Virus record (IMG/VR): IMGVR_UViG_3300037847_003074
Span: 1 to 39,111 of that record
Reading direction: 5' to 3' (one strand)
Source of the DNA: a virus
DNA length: 39,111 nucleotides
Position numbers and translations under genes: made by a program. Position 1 is the stretch's first letter. Each line of letters opens with the position of its first letter. Under the pieces are notes generated by a model. That model saw only the letters and a list, made by a program, of their open reading frames with translations, was not told where the DNA came from and did no database searches. Shown in pieces: positions 20,079 to 28,007 of this stretch.

Positions 20079-20284
20079 TTTAATCCCATCCTATCTTTAT
20101 ATTCTTCGTGTAGAGCAGAGTTACCTGTTCCGCCTGTGCCATCTACACCAAAATTACAGGACGCTAGTACAATAAGAATAAACAAGCAGTAATACGAAAA
20201 CCACTTGCAAAACCATAAGAACATACCGTAAGCTTCCTCTGATTGCTTTTGACATATCTCTTTTACCTCTCTATCTGTTAACAT
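20075..20284 (-). CDS. Small lipoprotein with two possible starts
   Basis: A 69-residue protein. A hydrophobic run ends in the lipobox-like LASC with Cys at residue 43, followed by a short Gly/Thr-rich exported tail (26 residues after the Cys). From the first ATG (TAATG overlap with the upstream stop) the leader has a 20-residue charged extension. From the internal ATG at 20224 it becomes a compact lipoprotein signal, and that ATG has a much better SD (AGAGGAAG, 8 bases upstream). Both starts may be used. A short outer-membrane lipoprotein beside a membrane protein would suit an o-spanin, as inference only. Confidence 0.6.
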   Translation of the reverse strand: MLTDREVKEICQKQSEEAYGMFLWFCKWFSYYCLFILIVLASCNFGVDGTGGTGNSALHEEYKDRMGLK

Positions 20285-20682
20285 TATTTTTTATCCACAT
20301 CAAATAATTCTGCAAGTTTTACTAAATACATTTTGGCTCTTCCACCATCGCCACCATAACAGTATCTAAATGTGCTAGCTATCTCACGCATTCTATCTGT
20401 TGGAAAAACAAGATGCCCCCAGTATGCATCTCCGTAACATAAATTTATACCATAATAATCAGCTTCTGTTTTAGCTATACCTGATGGTTTTCCATTACAC
20501 TCAAACTCAATAGCAATATTACCTGTGGACTTCCATTTCCTATCAGATTTAACTTCCATAGTAGAATTACGTATTATGTTATATAAATCGTTCTCGCCTT
20601 TTTCTCCAAATTTTAAATCATCAGTAAACTTAATATCCCATTTACTTCTGTCTTCTTTACTTGGTCTTTCTATTTTGCTCAT
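20284..20682 (-). CDS. PD-(D/E)XK-type endonuclease-like protein
   Basis: A 132-residue protein with a nuclease-like core: E30 in a helix (GEKGENDLYNIIR), then the strand MEVKSDRKW (E43, K45) and the strand GNIAIEFE (E59). This matches the E...ExK...E layout of small phage and resolvase-type PD-(D/E)XK enzymes. It would cut or trim DNA, perhaps recombination or packaging intermediates. Its ATG lies 26 bases inside the upstream 68-residue gene, and its stop overlaps the lipoprotein start. The exact substrate cannot be read from sequence. Confidence 0.6.
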   Translation of the reverse strand: MSKIERPSKEDRSKWDIKFTDDLKFGEKGENDLYNIIRNSTMEVKSDRKWKSTGNIAIEFECNGKPSGIAKTEADYYGINLCYGDAYWGHLVFPTDRMREIASTFRYCYGGDGGRAKMYLVKLAELFDVDKK

Positions 20683-20863
20683 GAGCTTTCTGCCTTTTTA
20701 AATTTATAAAATAACTGTTATTAAATCCACGTTGCCATTCTTTTCCTTTATCTGATTCTGCAGGAAAAGGATTAGACACATGGTGTTTTCTGTTTCCTAT
20801 TTCTTCTACTTTGTAAAAGTCTTTACGACCTCTATAAAAGAACTTAATGTTTTTCTTTATCAT
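20657..20863 (-). CDS. Small basic protein, weakly Rmf-like
   Basis: A 68-residue Lys/Arg-rich protein. The segment NPFPAESDKGKEWQRGFNNSY (about 31-51) resembles the core of ribosome-modulation-factor-like small proteins (Asn-Pro-aromatic-Pro, then a basic residue, Trp and Gly-aromatic). That similarity is short and could be chance. Its SD (AGGAG) lies within the 3' end of the ribonucleotide reductase gene, one base of gap separates the genes, and it overlaps the following nuclease gene by 26 bases. Nucleic-acid or ribosome binding is possible. Confidence 0.5.
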   Translation of the reverse strand: MIKKNIKFFYRGRKDFYKVEEIGNRKHHVSNPFPAESDKGKEWQRGFNNSYFINLKRQKAHEQNRKTK

Positions 20864-20864
20864 G

Positions 20865-22853
20865 TCAAGCTCCTATATCAACAATCTCACATGAATCTCC
20901 ACTACATGCAAAAGTCTGGGATGACTTTGTAGTGTCTTCTTTTTCAAAGTCGGCTAGCTTAGTCCAATCAATTGAGGCAGGCATATTTCTTTTCATAGCA
21001 TTGTAGTGCTCAACTGTAAATGGTACATCTTTTCCTGTCGGTGCATGTGTAGATACACCAAGTTCCCAAGATTGTTCTGCTGATATCATATCTTGATATG
21101 GTGCTTGTTGATACACATGGTCATCATAAGGTAAAAAAGATACACCAGACATCTCATCAAAGTTTTTGTACACGAATGCACCTACATCAACCCATTCGTC
21201 AGGTTTAACAGATACAGTTACAGATGGCTTATGCTCACACCAATTCCTTTGATATATTAGCCACATCTCTAGTTGTTCTATAGCAGACATATGATGCCTA
21301 GTAACACAAGAGTCTGGTGACTTCATTGGAAAACTAAATACAGTTGTTGTCTCTGGTTTCATAACACAAGGCTCATTAGGTATGCCCTGATTTTGCATGA
21401 ACTGTGTAAGTGGGTCTTTGTTGTCTCCACGAACTGTACGCACGTAAAATCTACTGTGTCTGGCATGGATACCTGATGCACTGTTGCATAATTGTGACAC
21501 TGTACCACTTGGCTTAACACAAGTTATAGCAGTACTTGCAGGAATGTTAAACTTTTTAGCATATTCTATATTAGTTTCTACTGCTGTCATTCTAAGACTT
21601 TCAAGAATACTAGGTAACTTTTCTCTGTGTAATGGGGTTTGCCCACTCATCATAATGTTATCCATAATACCTGTCAAAGATACACCAAGTAGTCTTTCTT
21701 CTTCAGTATTCTTTTTCCATATCTTTCTTAAATATGGGAAGTTTGTCAGTGTAGCTTGTGCTGTTCCAAGTATAGTAGCTATCTTTACTTTCTGACAAAT
21801 AGCATTATAGTCATCTCCCTCTCTAATTACCACCTCAGTGAGGTTACAGAACTGATAGGGACGCAAAATGATTTCACTGCAGGGGTTACATCCAAAATCG
21901 TGTTGTGGGTCTCTACGGCCATAACTCATGGCCTGCTTACGTGCGGCTACTCTATTGAATATACCTCTTTCTCCAGAGCGAGACTCTACAAGTGAAGTCC
22001 ACTCTCTTAAAAAAGTTTCAGAATCTGGCTTATCTGTATACGCAACACTGTTATTAGACAACGCCATGTGAGGTGCAGTTTCCCACCAATTACCTGTTTT
22101 AGCATGTCTCATTCGTATATCAGATAAATTAGATAAAGATATCATGGCACTTCTACGAACACCCCCAGATACAACTACTTCACCAATCTTACACATTAAA
22201 CTGTGACAATCATAACTAGAAAGTTTCTTACCTTTATTTTCTTTAAATAAATTTACAGTAAATGTGAATAAATTATTTAGTGGGCCTGGTCCAGATGCTC
22301 TACCACCAAATATCTTTAGTCTAGCACCCGCAGGTCTTACTTTAGATAAATCCCAAGACGGTATCTCTCCTGCATATAATAAAGCTATTAATTTACGTAA
22401 AGCTTTTGCCCATCCCTCTTTGCTATCGTGTACACCAATAATGTCATCACTGTCGTATAAGGTATGTGGTATCTCTGGTAGTTTATTTATCTTGTCTCTT
22501 TCTACAGAAAACCCTACACCAGTTCCACATAATAGTACATACATAGCTTCATCAAATGATTTCATATCATCAACAGGAAGATAAGCACAATTATAGCCTG
22601 CAGTATTATCTCTTTCTAATGCAGGTCCAGCGGTCATCAAAGCTCTCATACTTGGCATCACTTGTAGACTATATATAGCATCCCATATCTGTTCTGTGGT
22701 ATCATAATCTATGTTAGCTTTACTAGATATAAAGTCTACATATCGAGTCACAGTTTCGCTCCATGTTTCTCTACGTTGTTGGTCATCCATCCAACGTGCA
22801 TAACGTGAGATAGCTATAAAATTTTGATAATCAGTTGGTAATGCGTTATTCAT
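20865..22853 (-). CDS. nrdJ: Monomeric class II ribonucleotide reductase (B12-dependent)
   Basis: A 662-residue enzyme that reduces ribonucleotides to deoxyribonucleotides with adenosylcobalamin as radical source, supplying phage DNA synthesis. It matches the monomeric Lactobacillus-type reductase. C89 (AGYNCAYLP) and C336 (YQFCNL) are the substrate-reducing pair, C325 in NPCSEI is the thiyl-radical cysteine with N323 and E327 beside it, and the C-terminal CSGDSC (C650, C655) relays electrons. The 11-residue gap between C325 and C336 equals that of the type enzyme (408/419). No intein or truncation is seen. The start has a strong AAAGGAG site. Class II enzymes need no oxygen or separate small subunit but depend on host or environmental B12. 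Confidence 0.95.
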   Translation of the reverse strand: MNNALPTDYQNFIAISRYARWMDDQQRRETWSETVTRYVDFISSKANIDYDTTEQIWDAIYSLQVMPSMRALMTAGPALERDNTAGYNCAYLPVDDMKSFDEAMYVLLCGTGVGFSVERDKINKLPEIPHTLYDSDDIIGVHDSKEGWAKALRKLIALLYAGEIPSWDLSKVRPAGARLKIFGGRASGPGPLNNLFTFTVNLFKENKGKKLSSYDCHSLMCKIGEVVVSGGVRRSAMISLSNLSDIRMRHAKTGNWWETAPHMALSNNSVAYTDKPDSETFLREWTSLVESRSGERGIFNRVAARKQAMSYGRRDPQHDFGCNPCSEIILRPYQFCNLTEVVIREGDDYNAICQKVKIATILGTAQATLTNFPYLRKIWKKNTEEERLLGVSLTGIMDNIMMSGQTPLHREKLPSILESLRMTAVETNIEYAKKFNIPASTAITCVKPSGTVSQLCNSASGIHARHSRFYVRTVRGDNKDPLTQFMQNQGIPNEPCVMKPETTTVFSFPMKSPDSCVTRHHMSAIEQLEMWLIYQRNWCEHKPSVTVSVKPDEWVDVGAFVYKNFDEMSGVSFLPYDDHVYQQAPYQDMISAEQSWELGVSTHAPTGKDVPFTVEHYNAMKRNMPASIDWTKLADFEKEDTTKSSQTFACSGDSCEIVDIGA

Positions 22854-22864
22854 ACTTTTCTCCT

Positions 22865-23032
22865 TTAATAACTTACACTTACATCTTTTGCATCTATTCC
22901 AGAAAATTCATGTATTAAATCTTCTACTGCTTCTTCTAACATGATTGGCAGTTCTTCTTTATCTGGTGTGAACTCCTCCACATCCACATTAGCTATAATA
23001 CTTATTTTAACCTTTACCGTTTGAGTTGACAT
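22865..23032 (-). CDS. Small hypothetical protein upstream of nrdJ
   Basis: A 55-residue acidic protein (MSTQTVKVKISIIANVDVEEF...). The frame is open back to 23065, but the internal ATG at 23032 is preferred because the extra 11 residues (MNYYKKLLGLI) look like out-of-frame read through the previous gene. It has a predicted beta strand followed by a helix (ELPIMLEEAVEDLIHEF). It overlaps the end of the DUF3310 gene by 26 bases, and its stop precedes the nrdJ SD. Function unknown. Confidence 0.6.
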   Translation of the reverse strand: MSTQTVKVKISIIANVDVEEFTPDKEELPIMLEEAVEDLIHEFSGIDAKDVSVSY

Positions 23033-23291
23033 TATTAGACCTAACAGTTTCTTGTAGTAATTCAAGATACCAATGTGCTTTCTGTAAGTCTTGCTCAGGC
23101 TTACCTTTGTAGTGATATCTCCACAGATACTTTAATATAGCACCTTGTAAATAGTATTCAAAACCATCCCCTAACATTGCTTTCATTGCTTCTATACACT
23201 CTATATTTCCTTGTCGATAATGAAATGGACTATTAACCTCATCTCCATCATCTTGATTATATATACCATTAAAATGTAATTGCTCTGACAT
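23007..23291 (-). CDS. DUF3310 (SaV-like) protein
   Basis: A 94-residue protein with the hallmark pattern of DUF3310: NSPFHYRQGNIECIEAMKAM (residues 20-39), then YYLQGAILKYLWRYHYKGKP and DLQKAHWYLELL. The family is widespread in phages, usually among nucleotide-metabolism or replication genes, and its biochemical role is not settled. A strong SD (AAAGGAGG) lies 5 bases before the ATG. Context here, between nucleases and the ribonucleotide reductase, agrees with a part in DNA or nucleotide metabolism. Confidence 0.85.
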   Translation of the reverse strand: MSEQLHFNGIYNQDDGDEVNSPFHYRQGNIECIEAMKAMLGDGFEYYLQGAILKYLWRYHYKGKPEQDLQKAHWYLELLQETVRSNNVNSNGKG

Positions 23292-23301
23292 AATTCCTCC
23301 T

Positions 23302-23562
23302 TTAGTGTATGGTATGTAATTGATTAAAATCTCTTGAAAAACTTAACTGACCTTGTTCTATTAGTGACTCTGGATTATTCATAGCATAGTCTGCCATGCC
23401 ACGCAATAGTAAAGTATAAAAAGCTACTTCATCATCACTCATATCTTTTTTATTTGGAAAATGATGAAGTATTTCTACATCATACGCTTCATCTTCTTTA
23501 ACAGTTCTAATTATTAAGGCTGAATCTCCTTCAGCTAATGTTATTGTTTTAAGTTTTTGCAT
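23302..23562 (-). CDS. Hypothetical protein
   Basis: An 86-residue acidic protein: N-terminal beta part (KTITLAEGDSALIIRTVKEDEAYDVEILHHF) followed by a helical part (SDDEVAFYTLLLRGMADYAMN). No motif is recognised. Its ATG lies 22 bases inside the upstream nuclease gene. It is part of the contiguous replication operon, so a role in DNA metabolism or its regulation is possible. Confidence 0.6.
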   Translation of the reverse strand: MQKLKTITLAEGDSALIIRTVKEDEAYDVEILHHFPNKKDMSDDEVAFYTLLLRGMADYAMNNPESLIEQGQLSFSRDFNQLHTIH

Positions 23563-23894
23563 GAGACCATCTCTATAAAATGTTCGGCATCTACGATTGC
23601 CAAGGGTTTCTGTCTATTCATTTTTATTATTAATAAAGGTTCGCCCTTATTATTGTGTGAAATTGCTTGTTCATAATAATTATAAATTGTTTTTGTTCTT
23701 TCTGTATTCTTACACTCTATATCATAAGAAAATTTTTTAAAGGCGGCAGTAGATAATTGCACATCTACTCCATTGACTCCCATTGGAGTTGACCTAACAT
23801 CTAAACTAGTTAAGTTTTTAAATACAGAAAGTAGTTTGTCTGCTACCCAGGTTTGTAATCTTCTACCCTTTGCTTTTGATGTCCTTGGGGACAT
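23541..23894 (-). CDS. Small PD-(D/E)XK nuclease (resolvase-like)
   Basis: A 117-residue protein from the ATG at 23894, which has a GAAGAAG site upstream. The longer frame to 24056 would cover the preceding gene completely and is low-complexity basic sequence. The core is GRRLQTWVADKLL (helix), GVNGVDVQLS with D44, then the strand YDIECKN with E60 and K62, and a helix with Q76 (YEQAIS). This is the D...ExK arrangement of Holliday-junction-resolvase-like and VRR-type nucleases, with a basic N-terminus for DNA contact. It lies beside the Cas4-like exonuclease and SSB-like genes and may process recombination or replication junctions. Confidence 0.65.
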   Translation of the reverse strand: MSPRTSKAKGRRLQTWVADKLLSVFKNLTSLDVRSTPMGVNGVDVQLSTAAFKKFSYDIECKNTERTKTIYNYYEQAISHNNKGEPLLIIKMNRQKPLAIVDAEHFIEMVSCKNLKQ

Positions 23895-24084
23895 TTTCTT
23901 CTTCAATACGTATCTCTTTGACGGTTTTGATAGGGATGTACGTTGAGGTTTCTTCGCTTCTGATGCAGGGGAACGCCTCACCACTCTGGATTTGTTGTAT
24001 AAAATCTTCCGCTTCGTACCTCTTGAGTTTAAAGTTTTTGACATTGTCATCCCCATACTTAATCTGCAGTGTTACGCCACTCAT
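23863..24084 (-). CDS. Small hypothetical protein between two nucleases
   Basis: A 73-residue protein (MSGVTLQIKYGDDNVKNFKLKRYEAEDF...). A longer frame to 24312 exists but lies in another frame of the exonuclease gene, so the ATG at 24084 is chosen, overlapping the exonuclease 3' end by 26 bases. Predicted mixed alpha/beta with a charged C-terminus (ENVPKDIKSKG). It overlaps the next nuclease start by 32 bases. No family is recognised. Tight coupling suggests a partner of one of the two nucleases. Confidence 0.55.
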   Translation of the reverse strand: MSGVTLQIKYGDDNVKNFKLKRYEAEDFIQQIQSGEAFPCIRSEETSTYIPIKTVKEIRIEEENVPKDIKSKG

Positions 24085-24946
24085 CAGATATTGTTGTATA
24101 CCAAGTCCACTTTGGGTTTTTTCCTTTGCTGGGGAGTTGGCGTCTATATTCGAGGTTTTCCCAACAGGAAAACTTGTATGGGCAGTAAGAGCATTCAAAT
24201 CCCAAGATTCTGTTTCCTGTAGGTTTTGAATAATAAGTCTCTTCAACGTCGGTGAAACATCTTTTAAAAGGTTCTCCATTATGAATGGTCCTATGAGTTT
24301 TTTTGATAGCATCTACAACCTCTTTCTTTTGCTTCTTATCATCTGGAGCTTCTGCAAAAGCTATTTGACCTGTAGATTTGTTAAGAGCTATCCACCCTTT
24401 AAATGGTCTGCCTGCCGCAACTCCATAACCATAACCTTGAGATACATAACCAAAGGTGTCACTGCTTTTTATACTTTCAAATGCATTGTCCACACTAAAC
24501 TTATGGTCGAATGCATATGGTGATACAGTTTTAATATCATAGATGCCATCAGATAATTCTATATCGAACTCACCTTTGACATCTATATCTTTGTCTTGTA
24601 ACTCAACTTTTTTGTGAATATTTTTTACCTCTATGTCAGATGCCTTAATTAAAGTTATAAGCACTGCTTCTAGAATATCACCAATAATCATACGCATTTT
24701 AAAACTATAATCATTGGGTTCTTCTTCCTCCCCTCGTGCTTGCATCTGTAATTGACAAAGAGGTTTGCCAATATTGCTCATTCTTAATCTAAAGCCTTCA
24801 TCTAATATATCTTGCTTAGTGAAATGCTTCTGCAAGGCTTTCTTAGCTAAATCCCCAAACTCCTCTAGAAGTTGAGAGGGCATTTCTGCCCCCCCATTTG
24901 CTGCTTTGGATAAGAATGAAAGCAATTTGGCTTGATGAATGTTCAT
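24059..24946 (-). CDS. Cas4/RecB-like iron-sulfur exonuclease
   Basis: A 295-residue PD-(D/E)XK exonuclease. Core motifs: IIGDILEA (D90, E93), GEFDIEL (D128), YDIKT (D137, K139) and the QGYGYG helix (Q170) of the RecB/Cas4 clan. Four cysteines are placed as in Cas4: C64 near the N-terminus and C252-x2-C255-x5-C261 near the C-terminus, predicting a 4Fe-4S cluster. No CRISPR array or other cas gene is present, so it is a replication or recombination nuclease that probably resects DNA ends. Its ATG overlaps the stop of the SSB-like gene (ATGA). It is followed by another nuclease, forming a processing cassette. Confidence 0.8.
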   Translation of the reverse strand: MNIHQAKLLSFLSKAANGGAEMPSQLLEEFGDLAKKALQKHFTKQDILDEGFRLRMSNIGKPLCQLQMQARGEEEEPNDYSFKMRMIIGDILEAVLITLIKASDIEVKNIHKKVELQDKDIDVKGEFDIELSDGIYDIKTVSPYAFDHKFSVDNAFESIKSSDTFGYVSQGYGYGVAAGRPFKGWIALNKSTGQIAFAEAPDDKKQKKEVVDAIKKTHRTIHNGEPFKRCFTDVEETYYSKPTGNRILGFECSYCPYKFSCWENLEYRRQLPSKGKNPKWTWYTTISDEWRNTAD

Positions 24947-25836
24947 CCGCTGACCATCAACTCAGGGTTGTTCAAATCATCATCAAGAGCACTGTCTATG
25001 TCAGTGATTGCATCGTCTACGATTGTATCATCACTCATTGACGCATCAACAATGATACCTTTACTTTGTAGTGCTTTATCATGCTGTCCCATGACATATT
25101 TGTTCTCTTTATCCACTAAATCAGAGAAATAGTGAAGTAGTTCTTGGTCGGCAGGGGTAAACTCCAATGCCTGCTTGTCTACAGCAAACTCCGCTACGTA
25201 GTACACATTACTACCTTTCTTCTTCTTAGTAAGTGTAGCACTTAAATTATAAAAGATAAAAGGTTTTTTCTGTGATGACAAAGAGTCTAGTGTTTCAGAC
25301 AGAGGCATAAAGTTTGCTCCCCTAGCTCTCCAAAGAACAGGAACGATGACATCCCCAACATCTTTACCATCAGCATCGACCGCATTTGCTAGGGATGCCT
25401 TACCGTATAGCATCCTGTAACATGATGTCTGCTTTTGGCGAATGGCATCATCTCCAGTTAGTGAATCCCTCTTTGCGAGAGGAACAGAACCACAACGCAT
25501 AGTGCCAAGACAATCTGGAATCTCTGTGTTAGGAAAGAGATTCTTGGCCATAATTGACTTGTTAACTGTTTCACCTGCGTCAGGGTCATATTGTTGATAT
25601 TGGAATCTCTGCAAGAATATTTGTAACTTGACATCTCTAGAATATACGACGTTTCCATCCATATCCATAGTTGTCCAAGAGCCTGCAGGAATCTGTCTTC
25701 CATCATCATCTTCGTGGTCTCTATTTATTTTTAAAATAGAGTGAGCCATGCTTGGCCCATCAACTGTAGTTTGACCAATAACATCTGCTATGTCATTGAA
25801 ATTTATATCTTTTTTTATTGTAGGTAAACTATTCAT
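24943..25836 (-). CDS. SSB-like protein with acidic tail
   Basis: A 297-residue protein from the ATG at 25836, which has a strong AAGGAG site 7 bases upstream; the frame extends further but without support. The body is beta-rich with DNA-binding-like basic and aromatic patches. The last about 30 residues (SDDTIVDDAITDIDSALDDD and on) form a very acidic tail, like those by which T7 gp2.5 and other SSBs recruit partner proteins. It lies between DNA polymerase and a recombination nuclease, the usual place for a phage SSB. A sigma70-like promoter in the 3' end of the polymerase gene could give it extra transcription. The assignment rests on context and tail, not on a clear OB-fold match. Confidence 0.5.
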   Translation of the reverse strand: MNSLPTIKKDINFNDIADVIGQTTVDGPSMAHSILKINRDHEDDDGRQIPAGSWTTMDMDGNVVYSRDVKLQIFLQRFQYQQYDPDAGETVNKSIMAKNLFPNTEIPDCLGTMRCGSVPLAKRDSLTGDDAIRQKQTSCYRMLYGKASLANAVDADGKDVGDVIVPVLWRARGANFMPLSETLDSLSSQKKPFIFYNLSATLTKKKKGSNVYYVAEFAVDKQALEFTPADQELLHYFSDLVDKENKYVMGQHDKALQSKGIIVDASMSDDTIVDDAITDIDSALDDDLNNPELMVSG

Positions 25837-25866
25837 ATAGGTTTCTCCTTTTCTACTACCTTTAGA

Positions 25867-25893
25867 TTTATATGTTGTACACGATAATGTCAA
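25867..25893 (-). promoter_or_regulatory. Possible promoter for the SSB-like gene
   Basis: TTGACA at 25893-25888 and TATAAA at 25872-25867 on the minus strand, with a short 15-base spacer. A second TTGACA lies at 25902-25897. It lies just past the end of the polymerase gene and 30 bases before the SSB-like ATG, whose strong SD is the only other element in this gap. Confidence 0.45.
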
Positions 25894-25898
25894 GGGTG

Positions 25899-28007
25899 TC
25901 AACATAATATATTTTTTTCTTTCATATTTAACCAATCTTTTCCAATCTCTATGTCAACTTCTAGTGGCACTGTCCACTTTACATTGTACATATTCTCAAA
26001 CAAATCAGTTACGCCTGTCATAGAGTCGTATGCAATTTTAGCTACAGTGTCCTCTTCACCAGGAAATACATCAATTACAACGGAGTCATGGACCGTATTA
26101 ATAATAAGAGAGCGTAACTTTTTGTGGTTAATTTGATATTGTAATTTAATAAGTGCCAACGGCATAATGCAACCACCTGCAAGACCTTGTACAGGGTAGT
26201 TTTTGATTGCAGGGGCGTTCGACGCAACACCACTAGCAAGACGTCTAGTATCTGGAAAAGCAAACTGCTGACCAGTATACAAAGCAACAACACCTGTCGA
26301 TATAGCTTCAGTTTGTATATTTTCATGCCATTCTCCTAACTTTGGGTATTTTTCTACAAAAGCTTTATAATATGCTGTTTCATTTGGTGAACCTGTGACA
26401 CCCCCATACAAGGGTTTAAATGTATGAGCCTTTGCCATAGTCCTTTCTTCCTTTGTAACATCTTTTTCTGGTTTGTCAAATATAATTGATGCAGTGTACC
26501 TATGTACGTCACTACCATCTAATATATCTTTCAACATATTTTCATCACCACATAGTTGTGCGGCTACTCTAAACTCTAGCTGACTATAATCTGCCTGTAA
26601 TATCTTACCGTTCTCAAATCTAGATACAACAACTGCACGCACAGGAAATGTATTACCTCTAGGTTGATTCTGAAAGTTTGGGTCAGATGATGACAATCTA
26701 GTTGTTCTAGTTACACACTGATTGTATTTAGGATGTAATACACCATTGATACGTGTATTTCTCTCTATACCTCCCACAAAACTGTTAAGATAAACATCTA
26801 CTGCGTTAAGTCTAGTAACACAACCTAAAAATGTTTCAGCATCTTTGTTGCCTTTTCGTCTAGCTACACTTAATAAACGTAACATAGTGGACTTATCAGT
26901 GGCAAAACCGTTAGCGGATACATCTAATATATCTCTAGGGTTCATGGTCAAACCACCAATCTTAGGAAGATTATCTAAGACATAACCCTTGCCAATGCAA
27001 ACAGAACACTTGGTAGGTTTTTTGTAAGGCTTGCCATCTTTTTTTACTTTAGTATATGTACCAATGCCTTTACAACTTTTGCAGTGACTAGCTCTAGTCT
27101 TGTAAACTCTTTGAGTTAAAGCCTTGATATTATTAGCAAAAACACTAGTGCTCATCCTGGGTCTATACAAAGGCTTGCCTTTTTCGTTCAAACCTATATT
27201 AAAAACTTCAGCCCATTTCTTTTTATTGATGACTTTACGAGAGTAAATCATCTGGCTCAACTGTTCTGGTGATGCAAAATTGACACGAGTATCGCCCATG
27301 ACCTCATACATTATCTCTTCCATTTTACTTTCAAGAGATTTTTTCTCATTTTCGTAGTCACGTTTAACTTTTGTCAACTGTTGTAAATCAATTTTTATGC
27401 CATTTCTTTCTATAATCGCTAATATGTACAGAAAACTGTTCATCAACTTCAATTGTTTAGACATATCAAAGTTTACAGGCTTCTTAAATAGGTCAACTTG
27501 TGAGTTATATAACTCTCTTGTAGATAAAATATCAGCACAGCCATACTCTTCAACAACTTCTGGTGGCATTTTATTAAATCCCATGCCTTTTGCAAGATAA
27601 TCTATAACTAAATCACTCTTTTTTAGAGAAACTTTACGTCTTTTGCATGATTCTTCAAGGCTAACCCCCCATTTTTGCCCACGCATCAGTAAATATTCAC
27701 CAATCATAGTGTCATAAACACGTTTATTGTACTTAAATCCACTCTCCCACAACCAAACAAGGTCAAACTTTATGTTATGACCTACAAGTAAATCTGTATT
27801 ATCCAGCACTGATTGCACTTGTGAGTGTGATATTTTTACATCAGTGTCCTTTTCCTCATGATTAAACCAAACAAACTTAGGCTTATTGTCAGAACATGTG
27901 TTATATTGTACTGATACTAGGTAATTATCATGATGAAATGGTGTAGGGTCGGTTCTTCTAGAATCGTCCTTTTGAAATGTTGTTTCTACATCTAATGTTG
28001 TAATCAT
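25899..28007 (-). CDS. polA: Family A DNA polymerase with DnaJ-type zinc insert
   Basis: A 702-residue replicative polymerase. The 3'-5' exonuclease has D6/E8 (LDVETT), N78/D82 (GHNIKFD) and Y155/D159. Polymerase motif A is LQADYSQLEFR (D473), motif B is RTMAKAHTFKPLYGG (R522, K526, F530, Y534), and motif C is VHDS (D641). Phe at the position equivalent to E. coli residue 762 is visible. Residues 309-341 carry CKSCKGIG and CSVCIGKG, a DnaJ-like zinc knuckle between exonuclease and polymerase parts; from memory this arrangement was reported for the SAR116 phage HMO-2011 and relatives. The start overlaps the helicase stop (ATGA). It works with the neighbouring helicase and primase. Confidence 0.95.
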   Translation of the reverse strand: MITTLDVETTFQKDDSRRTDPTPFHHDNYLVSVQYNTCSDNKPKFVWFNHEEKDTDVKISHSQVQSVLDNTDLLVGHNIKFDLVWLWESGFKYNKRVYDTMIGEYLLMRGQKWGVSLEESCKRRKVSLKKSDLVIDYLAKGMGFNKMPPEVVEEYGCADILSTRELYNSQVDLFKKPVNFDMSKQLKLMNSFLYILAIIERNGIKIDLQQLTKVKRDYENEKKSLESKMEEIMYEVMGDTRVNFASPEQLSQMIYSRKVINKKKWAEVFNIGLNEKGKPLYRPRMSTSVFANNIKALTQRVYKTRASHCKSCKGIGTYTKVKKDGKPYKKPTKCSVCIGKGYVLDNLPKIGGLTMNPRDILDVSANGFATDKSTMLRLLSVARRKGNKDAETFLGCVTRLNAVDVYLNSFVGGIERNTRINGVLHPKYNQCVTRTTRLSSSDPNFQNQPRGNTFPVRAVVVSRFENGKILQADYSQLEFRVAAQLCGDENMLKDILDGSDVHRYTASIIFDKPEKDVTKEERTMAKAHTFKPLYGGVTGSPNETAYYKAFVEKYPKLGEWHENIQTEAISTGVVALYTGQQFAFPDTRRLASGVASNAPAIKNYPVQGLAGGCIMPLALIKLQYQINHKKLRSLIINTVHDSVVIDVFPGEEDTVAKIAYDSMTGVTDLFENMYNVKWTVPLEVDIEIGKDWLNMKEKNILC

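Noticed and set aside
19894-20175. 93-residue plus-strand frame
   Set aside because: Antisense to two well-spaced minus-strand genes; no SD and no domain.
23541-24056. Longer start (24056) for the small nuclease
   Set aside because: It would cover the 73-residue gene completely and adds low-complexity basic sequence; the ATG at 23894 has a better ribosome site.
24059-24946. Cas4 as evidence of a CRISPR system
   Set aside because: No array of repeats and spacers and no other cas gene; the gene sits in a phage replication cassette.
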